Under the pieces are notes generated by a model. That model saw only the letters and a program-made list of their open reading frames with translations. It made no database searches and was not told the DNA's origin. A DNA stretch of 64,000 nt from Paracamarosporium sp. OC-R06-R3 (taxonomy: Eukaryota; Ascomycota; Dothideomycetes; Pleosporales; Didymosphaeriaceae). The translations under genes and the position numbers were made by a program. The stretch covers positions 62,001-126,000 of the forward strand of contig JACVRA010000192.1 of assembly GCA_019828545.1 (NCBI GenBank), read 5' to 3'. This document shows positions 12,364 through 23,294 of this stretch, one piece after another (position 1 is the stretch's first letter; each line of letters opens with the position of its first letter).

Positions 12364-13657
12364 CTAAAGCCCATGAGTGTTGTTGCTGAAGCCCGCGTGT
12401 GAAAACCGCGAGAAGCGCCCGTCATAGACACCCCCATCCGCACGGTGTTGGCCCCTCGACCCCAAGAAGCCATGTGGACCATCGCCAGCGTGGAACCCAC
12501 CATACATTTCCGGTTGTGGCGACGGAAGGTATGACTGCGGATGCGCAGGGCTCGAATGCATCGATCGGTTGCGAGCCATCAGACTGGGCACGTCGACTTC
12601 GTTGCGTCTGGGGCAGCCGCCTTGGACATCGTGTCTGTGCCTGTTCTAGTTTCAGCAAGCTTCAGCGGGTTGTTGAGAGCCCTTCTCACCTGTTGAGTGT
12701 ATCCTTGCGCGCGAATCTCTTGCCGCAAAGCTCACACTCATGCGGCTTGACCTTCAAGTGCACACTGTTGACATGGCGCTGAAGGTCCGTCCTCCGCTCA
12801 AACTTGTTGTCGCAGTCGTGGGGACAAGCGTGGTCTCTGGCACGGTTGGGGCTATGCCGTGCCATGTGAATCTTCCTGTTGTATGCACGAACGAATCCCG
12901 TCCCACAGATTTCGCACCTAAACTTAGCCTCCTCGTCGGGCACTTTTGCTCGACGATGCTTACGGCGCGTTGGGGTCACTCTGCTGTCACTCTGAGAAGA
13001 TCCGGGCCGCCTGCCCGGAGAATAGTGGTCTGTAGTCTCACTCTTAAAGCCCGGCCCAGACGTGCTGTCGCTCTCGTATGGTGACAACGGAGATCCATAT
13101 GGTCCTTCGTATGGCAAAGGGTTGGTCGTTAGCCGATCCGGTGCAACTGTAGCCAGGGGAGAAAGATCGTTGTCGGTAGTCCAGCCCGTCCCTGCCTCGA
13201 GTTTGATGGCAGGGAAGCTATGCTCCGAGCCATCGCCTGAGAAGACAGACATTGCCCGTTGCGATGACGTAGAGGAGCGATGGGATGAGTGATAATCGGG
13301 CCACAGCATGTTCGACCTGTTGTCGGGGCACACAGGATGGTCGTATGCCCCAGAAGTCCATGGATTCACGATGGGTGCAGGTGCTGTAGAAGATGTGCCA
13401 GTCCAAGCCTGCGTGGGATGAGGAGGAGAGAACATGACCCGATCTGCAGACGTAGGGAATGGCTGAGAGTACTGATACAGCCCTAAGCCATCTGCATGGT
13501 ATCTTGACGGTTCTGTATCACTTTGAGCCGGAGAGGGATATGCAGGCGACTGTAACAAGGAGCTCGAATTAGGCACTTGCTGGAAAGTCGAGGAAGGCCT
13601 TGTTTGGTCTCGAGAATTCATGGAGGGAGACAATGAATGCACTGACACCATGACCAT
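12364..13657 (-). CDS. C2H2 zinc-finger transcription factor
   Basis: Exons 13657..12690 and 12640..12364 (49-bp intron) give 414 residues. The N-terminal ~240 residues are low-complexity (Ser/Pro/Tyr-rich), as in fungal activators. A basic patch RRKHRRAK (231-238) is a likely nuclear signal. Three fingers follow: finger 1 (CEIC, 248-268), finger 2 with unusual Cys spacing (CPHDC, 278-300) and finger 3 (CELC, from 308). The intron splits finger 3, and only splicing supplies its histidines (DTLNRH-RHD). Finger 3 then reads HRHDVQGGC, so it may use a Cys as last ligand. The tail is rich in His, Ser and Pro. Targets are unknown. An ATG two codons downstream (MVM) is an equally possible start. 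About 0.9 kb of upstream sequence is free of genes. Confidence 0.85.
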
Positions 13658-14578
13658 GATGTAAAGTGTAGAAGCAAAGAGTGCTCACAATAGAAAGAGC
13701 GTAGCAGCGCTGTCTTAGAGATATGTGTGGAGCTGTCAGGGTGTGGAGGTATTGGGCGTAGGAGCCCGGAATATATCTGAAGGAGTGGGCTAGGTGCAGC
13801 CCTAGCAAGTTCGATTAGAAGCTACTTTCTGGGACTACTGAGGCGGTGCGTTCGTTAGGACATCCAGCTAATGGGGACAGAAGCGTGAGGCAGATTCGGA
13901 GATTGAACTGAACAGAGCGGCACTGCCAGACCAGTGCCAGACGGGGTATGAGCAGACGCTTGCCGCCCCGCGCATGTTCGCTGTGCTGTGCGGCGCGCGC
14001 ATGGGGCCATGTCTTGTTCAGGGCTCCTCAAAGAGTAGTGGAGGCATGCGCATTTGGCAGGGATGTGAGCTAGGCGTAGACAGGCAAGGGTTAACCCTAG
14101 CAACTTGGTGGCGTGTGGGTCTTGTATGAATCCATCCATATTCTCGGGAACGCGAGCGGGCCGAGCACAAATCAAACGAGGGTGCACCGGCAACATTGAC
14201 GCGATGAGCATCGATCCCTGCGCCTTAGGGTTCACTCTGGGTCAAGCCAAGTGGATGGAGGATCAAAACGTGTTGATGGATGGCTTTATGGGCTGTGTAG
14301 ATCGCTACTGACTATCAGCCTGTGACAGTCGGTTTTATATGCTCCCATGTTTCGTCATCAAGTTGATCTCTGTGATTTCGCTACAGCAGGAAATACCAAC
14401 ACACCATATTTAGTGCGTTATGCTGAACGGCTCGAATGTGAGACATTCACGGCTCGCTGTCAAATTTCCATGTTTCCTTCAGCAAATGATCGTTATGGTG
14501 TATCTGTTTTACCGGGCTTGAATAGGTCAAGCTCGGGGTGAGAGTCGCTCACTACCTGGAAAAATGGAACAATGACCA
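13658..14578. other. Upstream region of the C2H2 factor
   Basis: A 0.9-kb gap between the start of the C2H2 gene and the stop of the YVC1-type gene, both on the minus strand. No coding signal. Long upstream regions are common for developmental transcription factors in fungi. Confidence 0.4.
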
Positions 14579-17262
14579 TCAAGCGGTCATGCTTGTTTCG
14601 CGCTGCTCTTGCAGCTGTGATACGATGGACGTCAGTTCTTCAACCTGCATGCTGAGCTTGGAGACCAAGACCCTTAGTTGCGGGTCGGGTTCTGCTGGTC
14701 CATTTCTTGGCTGGGATTGACTGGACGCAGGTGTTCTGCCTGGCAAACGACCATTTCCGTCTGTAGAAGCCCGAAGACCTGCAGCTAATGATCGAGCTGG
14801 ATGGATTGATGACCGAAAGAACCCCTTTCGTATCACTGGGGGTTCGGGACCACTCATGGATAATAAGCCAGAATTAGGCTTCTGTGGACTGAACAGTTGT
14901 TCGTAAGCCCATATAGCACTTACGAACGGTAGATGCGTCCCTTTCAGAAGGACGATCCGAGCGCTCCTCAACCGTCCCGAGGGTAATACTAGCCTGAGTG
15001 GACGAAGGAGAAGCGGGATGAGGTTCTGGGAGCCCTTGTCAGCCTCATGCTAAGGTCGACGGATGTGCAAGGAATACGCTTCGACACACGGAAAGCTTTG
15101 GTGTTGAGTCTGCCTGAGCGGCAGTTCAAGGCTTGCATCAGCGTGCGTGGCCTCGTTGATGGCTCTAAACCCACAAAACTGCCTCCCAAACCACGAGGGA
15201 GGCCTTTAGCGGGTGGACCAAGGAGCCTCTGCTGCGGCTTGAAGGCTATGTTGGCTGGTGGATGCCGGCGCTTAATGCCGTTTCACGGGACCGAAAGCGG
15301 TTTAGGGCGTGACGACTTACCAATGGAGGAAGGTAATATGTTAAGCGGTTCGACGAAGAGGCCTCGAGTACGTAGACAGAATAACTATCACAATCGTGAT
15401 CAGTGTTCCGCTTCATGAAGTGTTGCAGGTTGACATACATGAACAAGTATTCGTCACGTGCATGCTCAAGCACCTGTAAAAGTCAGTCACCACATCCCGC
15501 ACGTCTGTGCGCGAATTACGCCCAATATTGAAACGATAACAACGAGAAAAGAAAAGCCTCTGACGCCTGATGTGAGCAGAAACATCCCTAGTGGATGCTA
15601 CAGCACCGACCAGCTGTCCTGACGGAGTGTATGCACAGACAAACCGAACGACAGGTAGTATTCTTGTACGGTGACAATGTTGAATCGAGAAAAAACACAG
15701 CACTGGATACTGCAACAAAGCTGACAGCGGCTTGGGTGAGGCGGTGCTTCCGTCTGAGTGGCTTTCCACAACGCCGCCGTTAGCGCACGTTAGAAGGCGC
15801 TTAAGCTAGGCGGTCTTTGTACTTGGCCACTCGGAAATGTGGACATGAATTGAAATTATCCAACATACCTTGCTCAAGCTGTTGGACAACAAAGAGATCA
15901 GTGAAGTAATCAGAAGGATGTTCGTTAACGCCACAAAGATGAGCTATCAGGCTGATTAGCGACACACAGACACCTGCAAGTCGGCAGACATACCATGACG
16001 GGTGGACCGAAATATGGAGATCTAATGTGACTGTCAGTTGGGGTTGCATTGCTTGTAGCGTTCCATACATTTGTTGCGCCACGTCCTAGAAGATGATCGG
16101 TCAATAAACTCAGCCTTCGTTCTATTCACGGATGGACTCACAAAGCCCAAGTAAGAAGAGCCAAAGAATACCTTGATTAGTATCCAGCTCTGCACCCTCG
16201 TAAGCTCGGGCAAACTTTGCTTGCATTACAGTTACGGACCATTTCGCTGGGAGTGTAGGTGCCTCTTGCGAGCAACACAAATGTAGTAAGGAATCCTGCA
16301 GATTACCATCGTAAGCCAGGTCGAACAGCCAGCATATGTACCCTTACCAAGGTAGAGGATGACCACTAAAGACAGGAATTTGACAAAGTCTTTGGTCTGC
16401 ATCAGCCGAAGTCAGCACGTCAAATCTACATCAACCCTTGGTAAAAGGAAAAACTAACCATCTCCTTCAGGCATGGAATCTGTCAATCTAGTCAGCCAAG
16501 AGACGCTACTAGGGAGAGATAAACGGAACAGTCTAGTAATTCTCAAGCAATGCAGTAGCATGGGATACGCAATGCACGGACAGGCGGTCCGGAGTCACTT
16601 ACCAATGTTCCAAAATAGGAATTCAGACTGAGAAGCGAAAAGATTCGAGGCACAAGAAACAAAGCTTCCAAGCCCAGAACGTCGTATGCAAGGTCAAGGA
16701 TACCGTTAGAGGCATCACCATGTATGGTGAGTCCAACAATTCCTACTCCAAAAGTAAGCATTGGCAGACTCTTGTCTCTTGGGATTGAGACTAACGAAGC
16801 GCGCAGAATATCAATCCAACCACAACGATGCTCTGGCTAGATGTCAGCGGCGCCAAATGCCATGACGCAGTTCACCTACGATATCCCACGTCCTACGATT
16901 TGTTAGCTGACTCCTATCTCGGCACCGGCATACATGATAATAGTCTAGGTGAAGAAAGGTCCTTCTTTCGTAGAGATACATGTACTTTGTATCAGTGTCA
17001 CTTACCACCAAAAGTCAGATGCATAGAAGCTCAACTGTCCTGCGTCGTTAAACTCTCCGAACTCATCGTATGCGAACCCTGCGATCCAAACATAGAGCAG
17101 GATTTCGGCGGGCGTGACGTGGGAGAAACTTCGATGTGTAAGGACAATGTAGTATAGACCCAGGAAGATCGCAAAGTAAAGTGTTTCGAAAATCTTAAGG
17201 TACCGGGGCACTCGAAGGCGACAAACTGAGCCAGGCGAAAAGGTCAGCCATGGCAAACCCTG

Positions 17263-17298
<36 letters not shown>

Positions 17299-18320
17299 TG
17301 TGTGTGTGTGTGTGTGTCAGTCATCTAGACTACAAGGCCATGACCTGCTGTTCTATGGCACATTGTCTGATGACGATTGGCTGTGTCGTAGTATTAGAAC
17401 GGATACTTACACGGATCTGCTTTTCGGCGATTGTAGAGCTTTGGCTCTTTCACAGAATTTACTCCCAGGGAATCCCAAAACACTATGTCACCCTACGTAG
17501 AACGTAAGTATGGCGGCGATCAGGAAGATAAAACCACATACCCTCCAAATACCGTTGATGATTTTCTGGACAGGCCGCTGCTTGAGAAATTTTTTGCTGT
17601 TCGACACGGCTGCAATTTCCAGGGCATTGAGATTCTCAAACTGCGCAGTAAACTCATCGGACTGGCCTGACGAGGTCAAAGCACTGCCATGCACGCTATC
17701 CGTTCCGAAGTAGGATGATGAACGTCCCCCTGCAAGAAGTGCACTGCTTTCACCCACAGGCGCAGCTTCAGGCTCCTGCTCACGCTCAATATCCGAGCCG
17801 CGGTCACTGATGGATGCTGGCGGCTGGATTTCATAAAGGAGAAAGTCAATCGTGTCGCGCTCGGTGAGGTTGGTCAGGAATTGCCAGGCAATGTACTCGC
17901 AGGCATATCCTCGAGCTTCGTTAACTCCAGGCTCGTCGCTCGATTCCTCTAGCGCGGCAAAGTGAGCTTTCAAGGCCAGAAGGGCGTGTATAATTCCGCG
18001 ATGGTGGCATTTGTCCGTCAGGTCATGAACGAGGGGCGACAGGGCACGCGCAGAAGCTACGGTTCGGAGTTCTTCGAAGCTGTGGGGGAGCGTGATGGCC
18101 TTGAAGATATAACTACGAACGCGTTGTTAGCGCGGCTCATACAGCGAGCAAGGGCGAGCCATGTAGCCCCGAGCAGCATCTCCATGATAGTGAAGCTGTG
18201 TAGGGATACGCACAAGGAGAGTTTCCTCACAAGCTCTCCCAGGTCGTCGTTCTCGTTGATCTCGGGTAGCTCCAATTCGGGATGCTCGTCGGGCCGTCGT
18301 GGTGTGGGTGGTAGAGACAT
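14579..18320 (-). CDS. YVC1: YVC1/TRPY-type vacuolar cation channel, 17 exons
   Basis: Seventeen minus-strand exons add up to 2010 nt (669 residues): 18320..18214, 18112..17542, 17492..17411, 17225..17006, 16892..16880, 16832..16796, 16742..16603, 16479..16459, 16396..16348, 16295..16240, 16189..16142, 16085..16069, 16021..15994, 15943..15869, 15473..15439, 15384..15321, 15025..14579. Family landmarks appear in order: the N-terminal cytosolic part (ACEYIAWQFLTNLTERDTID), the transmembrane core (VTPAEILLYVWIAGFAYDEF, LEALFLVPR), a pore region (VFFGSSYLGFDV, ISPYFGPPVML), the last helix (NILLITSLISLLSNSLSK), the post-pore segment (EHARDEYLF) and a short C-terminal coiled coil. In yeast Yvc1 is a vacuolar, stretch- and Ca2+-activated channel that releases Ca2+ to the cytosol. 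Intron count and four very small exons are odd; two introns are long (395 and 295 bp). Confidence 0.9.
17265..17317. repeat. Compound (AG)16(TG)n microsatellite in a YVC1 intron
   Basis: Sixteen AG dinucleotides (17265..17296) run directly into TG dinucleotides (17297..17317). The tract lies inside intron 3 of the YVC1-type gene, which at 185 bp is longer than most introns here. On the transcribed strand it is a pyrimidine-rich CT run upstream of the acceptor, so length changes could affect splicing. Confidence 0.95.
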
Positions 18321-18723
18321 AGTATCGCACGAATAACGAAGCTAGAATGGCAGTCTCAGAATTGGCCTGACAAACTTTGACGCCTTGTCGCGTTTCTCGT
18401 CGCGACCGCGCGCCAAGGCTCACACTGGTTCTGCGGGCGATGACGCTAAAACGGAGCCGCGGCTTCCCCACATTCTAGCATCCTTCTCGCACTCTTCCCT
18501 GTCGTATCGTCTCCCATCGTATTCACTAAGATTCTACTTGCTATCCTCACCAACAGCTGCGCAAACTAATCTGCCAATTACTTACCGCCAGAGTCAGCTG
18601 ACGTTGTTGCGAAGACACTCGTTAAGCGCGCCTGGGCTCCTTGGCTACACTGTAGCATCGAAACAGCAGCCTGAGTAATGAAGAAACGCAATCCAAAGGC
18701 TGATCCTGTCCTGTGACTAGGCA
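18321..18723. promoter_or_regulatory. Divergent promoter region between YVC1 and the 18.7-kb gene
   Basis: About 400 bp separate the two start codons, which point away from each other. No coding signal was seen. No specific factor site is claimed. Confidence 0.4.
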
Positions 18724-20314
18724 ATGGCTCATGCCTCTGGCTTTCACGGCGACCAGCTGCGACTAAGTGCACTCCTCCGGGTCGTGGGAAAGGTGCCTAA
18801 AACCCCGAAACGGCTTCAGCGAAATAGGCAAGCACCACTGCCAGCTTCAAATCAAAGTGATTCGGCCAGCGTAGCCCTACCGTCCGCTACACAGTTGGTA
18901 TCAGCTGTGGGACTAGCACAAGGTGGCAACCTAGGCCCAGCAGATGATCTCGTTCCAGAGCTTGACTCATGCGTTCAGTATGCTGATGAGCCAAGCTCGC
19001 CAAAGGACGGCACCGTCTTCAGAGCAGGCTGTGCATCAAGTCCCGCCGACCCTGCAGAGCAGCTCGGGCCCGACACAGGACAGCAGCATCGGAAGTCCGC
19101 GGCAGTCCCATCATCCACCAACCCGAAGAAGGTCATCCACAAGAACGTGAGAAAGCAACAGAAACAACGTAGGAGAAATTCGAACGCCCGCAAAAAGCAA
19201 CCACCTGACAACGGCCTCGTGCTCGCACGAGTGCCAACAGAAGATGGTCTGTCTTTGCTGGGTGTAAGAACATCGCTTTGAAGGCTTTTAACCAATGTTA
19301 GTCGGGGCTGACCATGGCGATTTAGGCCACAGAGGTTGTGTTCGCCAATTCCATAGCAGAGACTGACCCCATTCAAGACTCGCATCTTGATCATACGTCA
19401 ATTAACTTGCGAAAAAGTCAACTTGGTCCCTGTGCGAAACCATTACAAAACTCCAGGAAACCTAAAATGATTTATACAAACATGCATGAGTCCCGTCATC
19501 ACAGAGGCCTTAGGTTGCCTAGATCTGGTGCAATATGTGACGGCTTTATAGGCAACGAGATGCTCATTTCTGCATCAGAAGTAAAGGCACGAACGCATAC
19601 GAGGAAGAAGCATAATAGTACGTAATAGTTAGGTACACCGTGTTATCACACGAGAGGCGATGCAAACGCGACTTGCACCTGCAGCACTACAAACTCATTC
19701 CCAAATGATGCGCATCTTACGACTCAAGCAAGGACTCTTCTGACTTGATCAAAGTCAAAACACTGCCCTTGGTTTACTGGGTTTGCCGAGCTCTACTGAC
19801 AATTGTTCCCTTCTCAGGTACTTCGCAAGCAGGAGCCAACGTCGACAAAACCAAAGGTGGGCTACGGTTAGCGCATGGGTTTCTTCCCATGCCTTCTATA
19901 ATGTCGCCCAGAGCAACGAAAGCAAACGGCACTCCGTGCGACGAAAATGTGTCTCCGCTAGAGCTTGTGCGTCCTTCATTTGAACATGATCTCAACGGCC
20001 TCAGACAGGATGTCGTCGATACATCGCTTTGTCGACCCAGGGACTACGCCATCAGAAAACAGCTTGCCGGTATAACAGCTCCACTGCGTGAGGATGATGA
20101 GTCCGAATCTTCCAGCCTAGACGACGAGTCAAACAGGGAGATCGGAGAATGGGGACTAGATTTTTCTAAGAGCACTGACCTCGATCAATCTGGCCCACTA
20201 GTTCCGACTTTCATTCCAGATGCAGAAGAGATGGGATACTTTGGGGAGGCCATGTACGGAACGAACAACAGAGAGGAAGATGGGTTCTGGTCGCAGTACC
20301 CAGGACTTGATTGA
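18724..20314 (+). CDS. Hypothetical protein, basic middle and acidic tail
   Basis: I do not recognise a family. Exons 18724..19263, 19326..19617 and 19818..20314 join in frame to 442 residues; donors are GTAAGA and GTACGT, and CTGAC branch-like sites precede both acceptors. The first exon encodes a low-complexity stretch ending in a strongly basic patch (KNVRKQQKQRRRNSNARKKQ), a possible nuclear or nucleolar signal. The last exon is acidic (DDESESSSLDDES) and aromatic at its end (FWSQYPGLD). No signal peptide or membrane segment is seen. Exon 2 and the 200-bp second intron are the least certain parts; the last exon alone has no good start. It may be a lineage-specific gene. Confidence 0.45.
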
Positions 20315-21372
20315 AGGGGTGAGCAGTGTCCGAAACGTTCAACAGCGCAGAGCACTATTGAGCTCACGCTACGTTAGCGCACAGGCGTAGAGCATAAAGT
20401 AGCAGATCTTGCCAGGCTCAATGGGAATCACGAGCTAGGCGTATTCAATATGGTGGTATCGTCTTTTTGGGTTCTACCTTCCCGTCTGTCAAAGGGGTAA
20501 AGATATGCGAGGGGTGTGGATAGTGTACACTAGCATGTCCGTCTTTTCAGTCAGCTTCTACGGTTTTTTAGAACATAATTCTAATCGAGCGCATCGCGTT
20601 ACTCGGAAACAGGCAATATAGGCGCCGAAAGTCTTCGATTCTTCGTGTTGGTTGTTAGTTTGGCCATACTCAATTAAAATCAATAATTCAAGCCTGCGAA
20701 AACCCTGCATCAGATCCCGTACGCAATAGTGGCGATACGGAGTGCTTAGAAGATATCGGCCGACAATCACGCAGTCGTATAAAGTTAATGGGCGTGTTCG
20801 AAAGTCGGATAACTTTAGCGAAGTTGTCTCCGACCACCCGCTATACGGGCGCTCTCTAACCTACTTTAGGTGTAGCCTCGCGCTCCCGCTGTATTCGGAA
20901 CAGACAACCACCGACACCGAGATGCCGCGCCTCGTGAAGGCAAACGTCACATAGTATCTTTTGATGCACAAATTGGACCACATCTGGCTAGAGCTTATTT
21001 TTGGATGGTCACCGTAGAGGATGTTTCAAGGTCAGGCGACAGAATGCGTGCAATTAACAGACAAGCCAAGCTCCAGTCGCGACCTATCTATCGTCGTACA
21101 AGTCCATTTTTACGCTCTTTGCTGTCTTTTGATTAGTTTTTAGCCCACTTTGATCAGCCGTTAATTGAAAAAACCTACCGTATAGGGGCAAATGAGAACG
21201 TAGGGCCGGCTCTGCGCCATGCTAGACCGGCGTGCTGGGTTCTGGACGCCGATAGCCCCGAAGTGACATGCATTGTTATATGCACGCAACGCACTCTTAA
21301 GAAGTTACGTGCCGTTTAATATCGAAGCAGACACCATAGTACTGGTATCCCCAAAATTCAACACTTGGCGGC
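20315..21372. other. Intergenic region
   Basis: About 1 kb without a credible gene, partly A/T-rich. Short open frames have no family resemblance. It probably holds the terminator of the upstream gene and the promoter of the DUF3112 gene. Confidence 0.4.
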
Positions 21373-22567
21373 ATGAGCACACAGGTAAGCAACCAGTTCC
21401 TATCTCTACAGCCACATATCACAATATCGAGCAAAGTTGGCCTGTCAATATCTATACTGGGGTAAATGTCGGTCCAGATATCGGTTCTGTTATCGTCTGC
21501 ATCTTCCAGCATGACCTAGTTGAACGAAAGCCAGTGCACCATACTGACGACTTCCAGTCAACATCCGGTCCATGGCGACCCAATAACTGGGCGTTGGGTG
21601 GTATACCTAAGAAGAATGTCGATATCCCCGTTACAGCAGTCTTCCTCTTCCTATACATCCTCGGCGCAGCGACACACATGGCGATTTTCCAATACAACAA
21701 GCGGAGAGGACACAAATTTCTCTTCAATGCGATGCTATTCGGTAAGTCTTTACACATCCATAAGATAGTAGACTATGCGCTGACCAAGTCATGATAGGGT
21801 TTTGCATGTCCCGTATGGTGACCTGCATACTGCGCATCGCGTCCGTCTCGCTCCCATCGAACATCCGACTCGCCATCGCGTCCCAAATCTTCGTCGCAGC
21901 CGGCATTCTCCTAGTCTTCGTCATAAACCTCATTTGGTCGCAGCGCATCCTCCGCGCACATCACCCTTCCGGCTGGCACCCTTCCATTCGATACTTCTTC
22001 ACCGCTCTCTACGTCATCATTGCGTTGACGCTCGCGATCCTCATCACTGCAGTAGTTCAGAGCTTCTACACATTAAGGCCACGCACAAGGACAATCGACC
22101 GTGACCTGCAACTCTACGGCGCAACCTTATTCGCTATAGTGTCCTTCTTACCCATTCCCATCGTTTTGGTCGCGGCCGCACTATCTCGCACATTTGGGAA
22201 TCCGATAGAAAAATTTGGACAAGGGCGTCATAGGACGAAGGTCGGTGTTCTCCTCGTGGGCACAACGCTCTGCTGTCTCGGCGCTGCGTTTCGTGCGGGC
22301 ACATCGTGGAGGCGTCCTGTTCCCATGTCGCAGCCTGAGCCAGCCTACTTCCACAAAGGATGGTTTTACTTCATGAACTTCGGTATTGAGGTTTTGATTG
22401 TATTCCTATATGCTGTTATGCGTGTGGATCTTAGGTTTTGGGTCCCGGATGGAGCGAAGGCCCCTGGGAGTTATAGCACGACTGCGCTTATTGGAAATAA
22501 CGGAAGCATGGAGTTGGATGGAATGACGCTTGAAGGGACGGAGAGGAAGTCGGGTGAAGAGGCATGA
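21373..22567 (+). CDS. DUF3112-type multi-pass membrane protein
   Basis: Exons 21373..21384, 21558..21741 and 21798..22567 give 321 residues. The long upstream frame has no ATG before the first membrane helix, so I place the start in a 12-nt first exon (MSTQ) followed by a GTAAGC donor; a CTGAC branch site precedes the acceptor. The second intron (56 bp) rebuilds LFGFCMSRMVTCILR. Six to seven hydrophobic helices are visible, for example PVTAVFLFLYILGAATHMAI and ATLFAIVSFLPIPIVLVAAA. The loop CCLGAAFRAGTSW and the end AVMRVDLRFWVPDGAKAPG match a family conserved in filamentous ascomycetes and sometimes labelled receptor-like. Function is unknown; location in a membrane is secure. Confidence 0.8.
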
Positions 22568-23294
22568 AGAGCTGTGATTATGACATTGGTATTGTCTAAG
22601 TAATTTCTTTGGTCGCAGCGATGGCGTCACAGCTGGGTCGTGTGTTTGCAGGACTTAGCGTCGGCATTTGGGTTTTCATAGACAGAGGCGTTTCATGTCC
22701 CCATTCGGACGGAGCGCTCAGGTGCATGGCAGCAGCACCACATTGTAGAATATAAGATAGACTGTATCGATATACAATCGCCACATCGCGATTAAAAAAA
22801 TAAGAGCTACAAAATAACATCATGTGAATTGACAGTACGGTGAGAACATATTTCACCGAGGTTCTCCTTTAACTCCGAGTTATCCGATTAACAATAACTC
22901 ATATCCCCGAGAAGTAGAGAACGCGTTCATGCCATCTCGAAATACATGACCATCGTGTCAGTGCAGCATCTCTAAAAAACTAAAAATGGTGTTCAAATTA
23001 GACCGGGTATCTATATATCTCCTGGATTGCTCATGTCTATCGTCTATCCATCTTGGGTTGTTCCAGTCGGTTTCCTTGGTAAAATTGTTTGTCCCTTGTG
23101 TGTGAGGGGTTCGGTGAACCCGGGGAATCCGGTGCTGATCAAAGAGTAAACGAGATAACGCTTCAAGCGCGGCGTAAGCCCAGATAGTTCAACGAAGTTA
23201 TGACCTGTAGCATGTCATGAATTGAGAAAACATATAGTAGTCATTTATTCAATTATTTCATTTCATTCATTATCTAATCATATAGGTATCATAT
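22568..23294. other. Convergent intergenic region
   Basis: The gap between the stops of the DUF3112 gene (+) and the proline dehydrogenase gene (-). It is A/T-rich in its second half and has no coding signal; both terminators must lie here. Confidence 0.4.

Noticed and set aside
15413..15769. 118-codon frame on the minus strand as a separate gene
   Set aside because: It lies within intron 14 of the YVC1-type gene and resembles nothing; the flanking exons are firmly placed.
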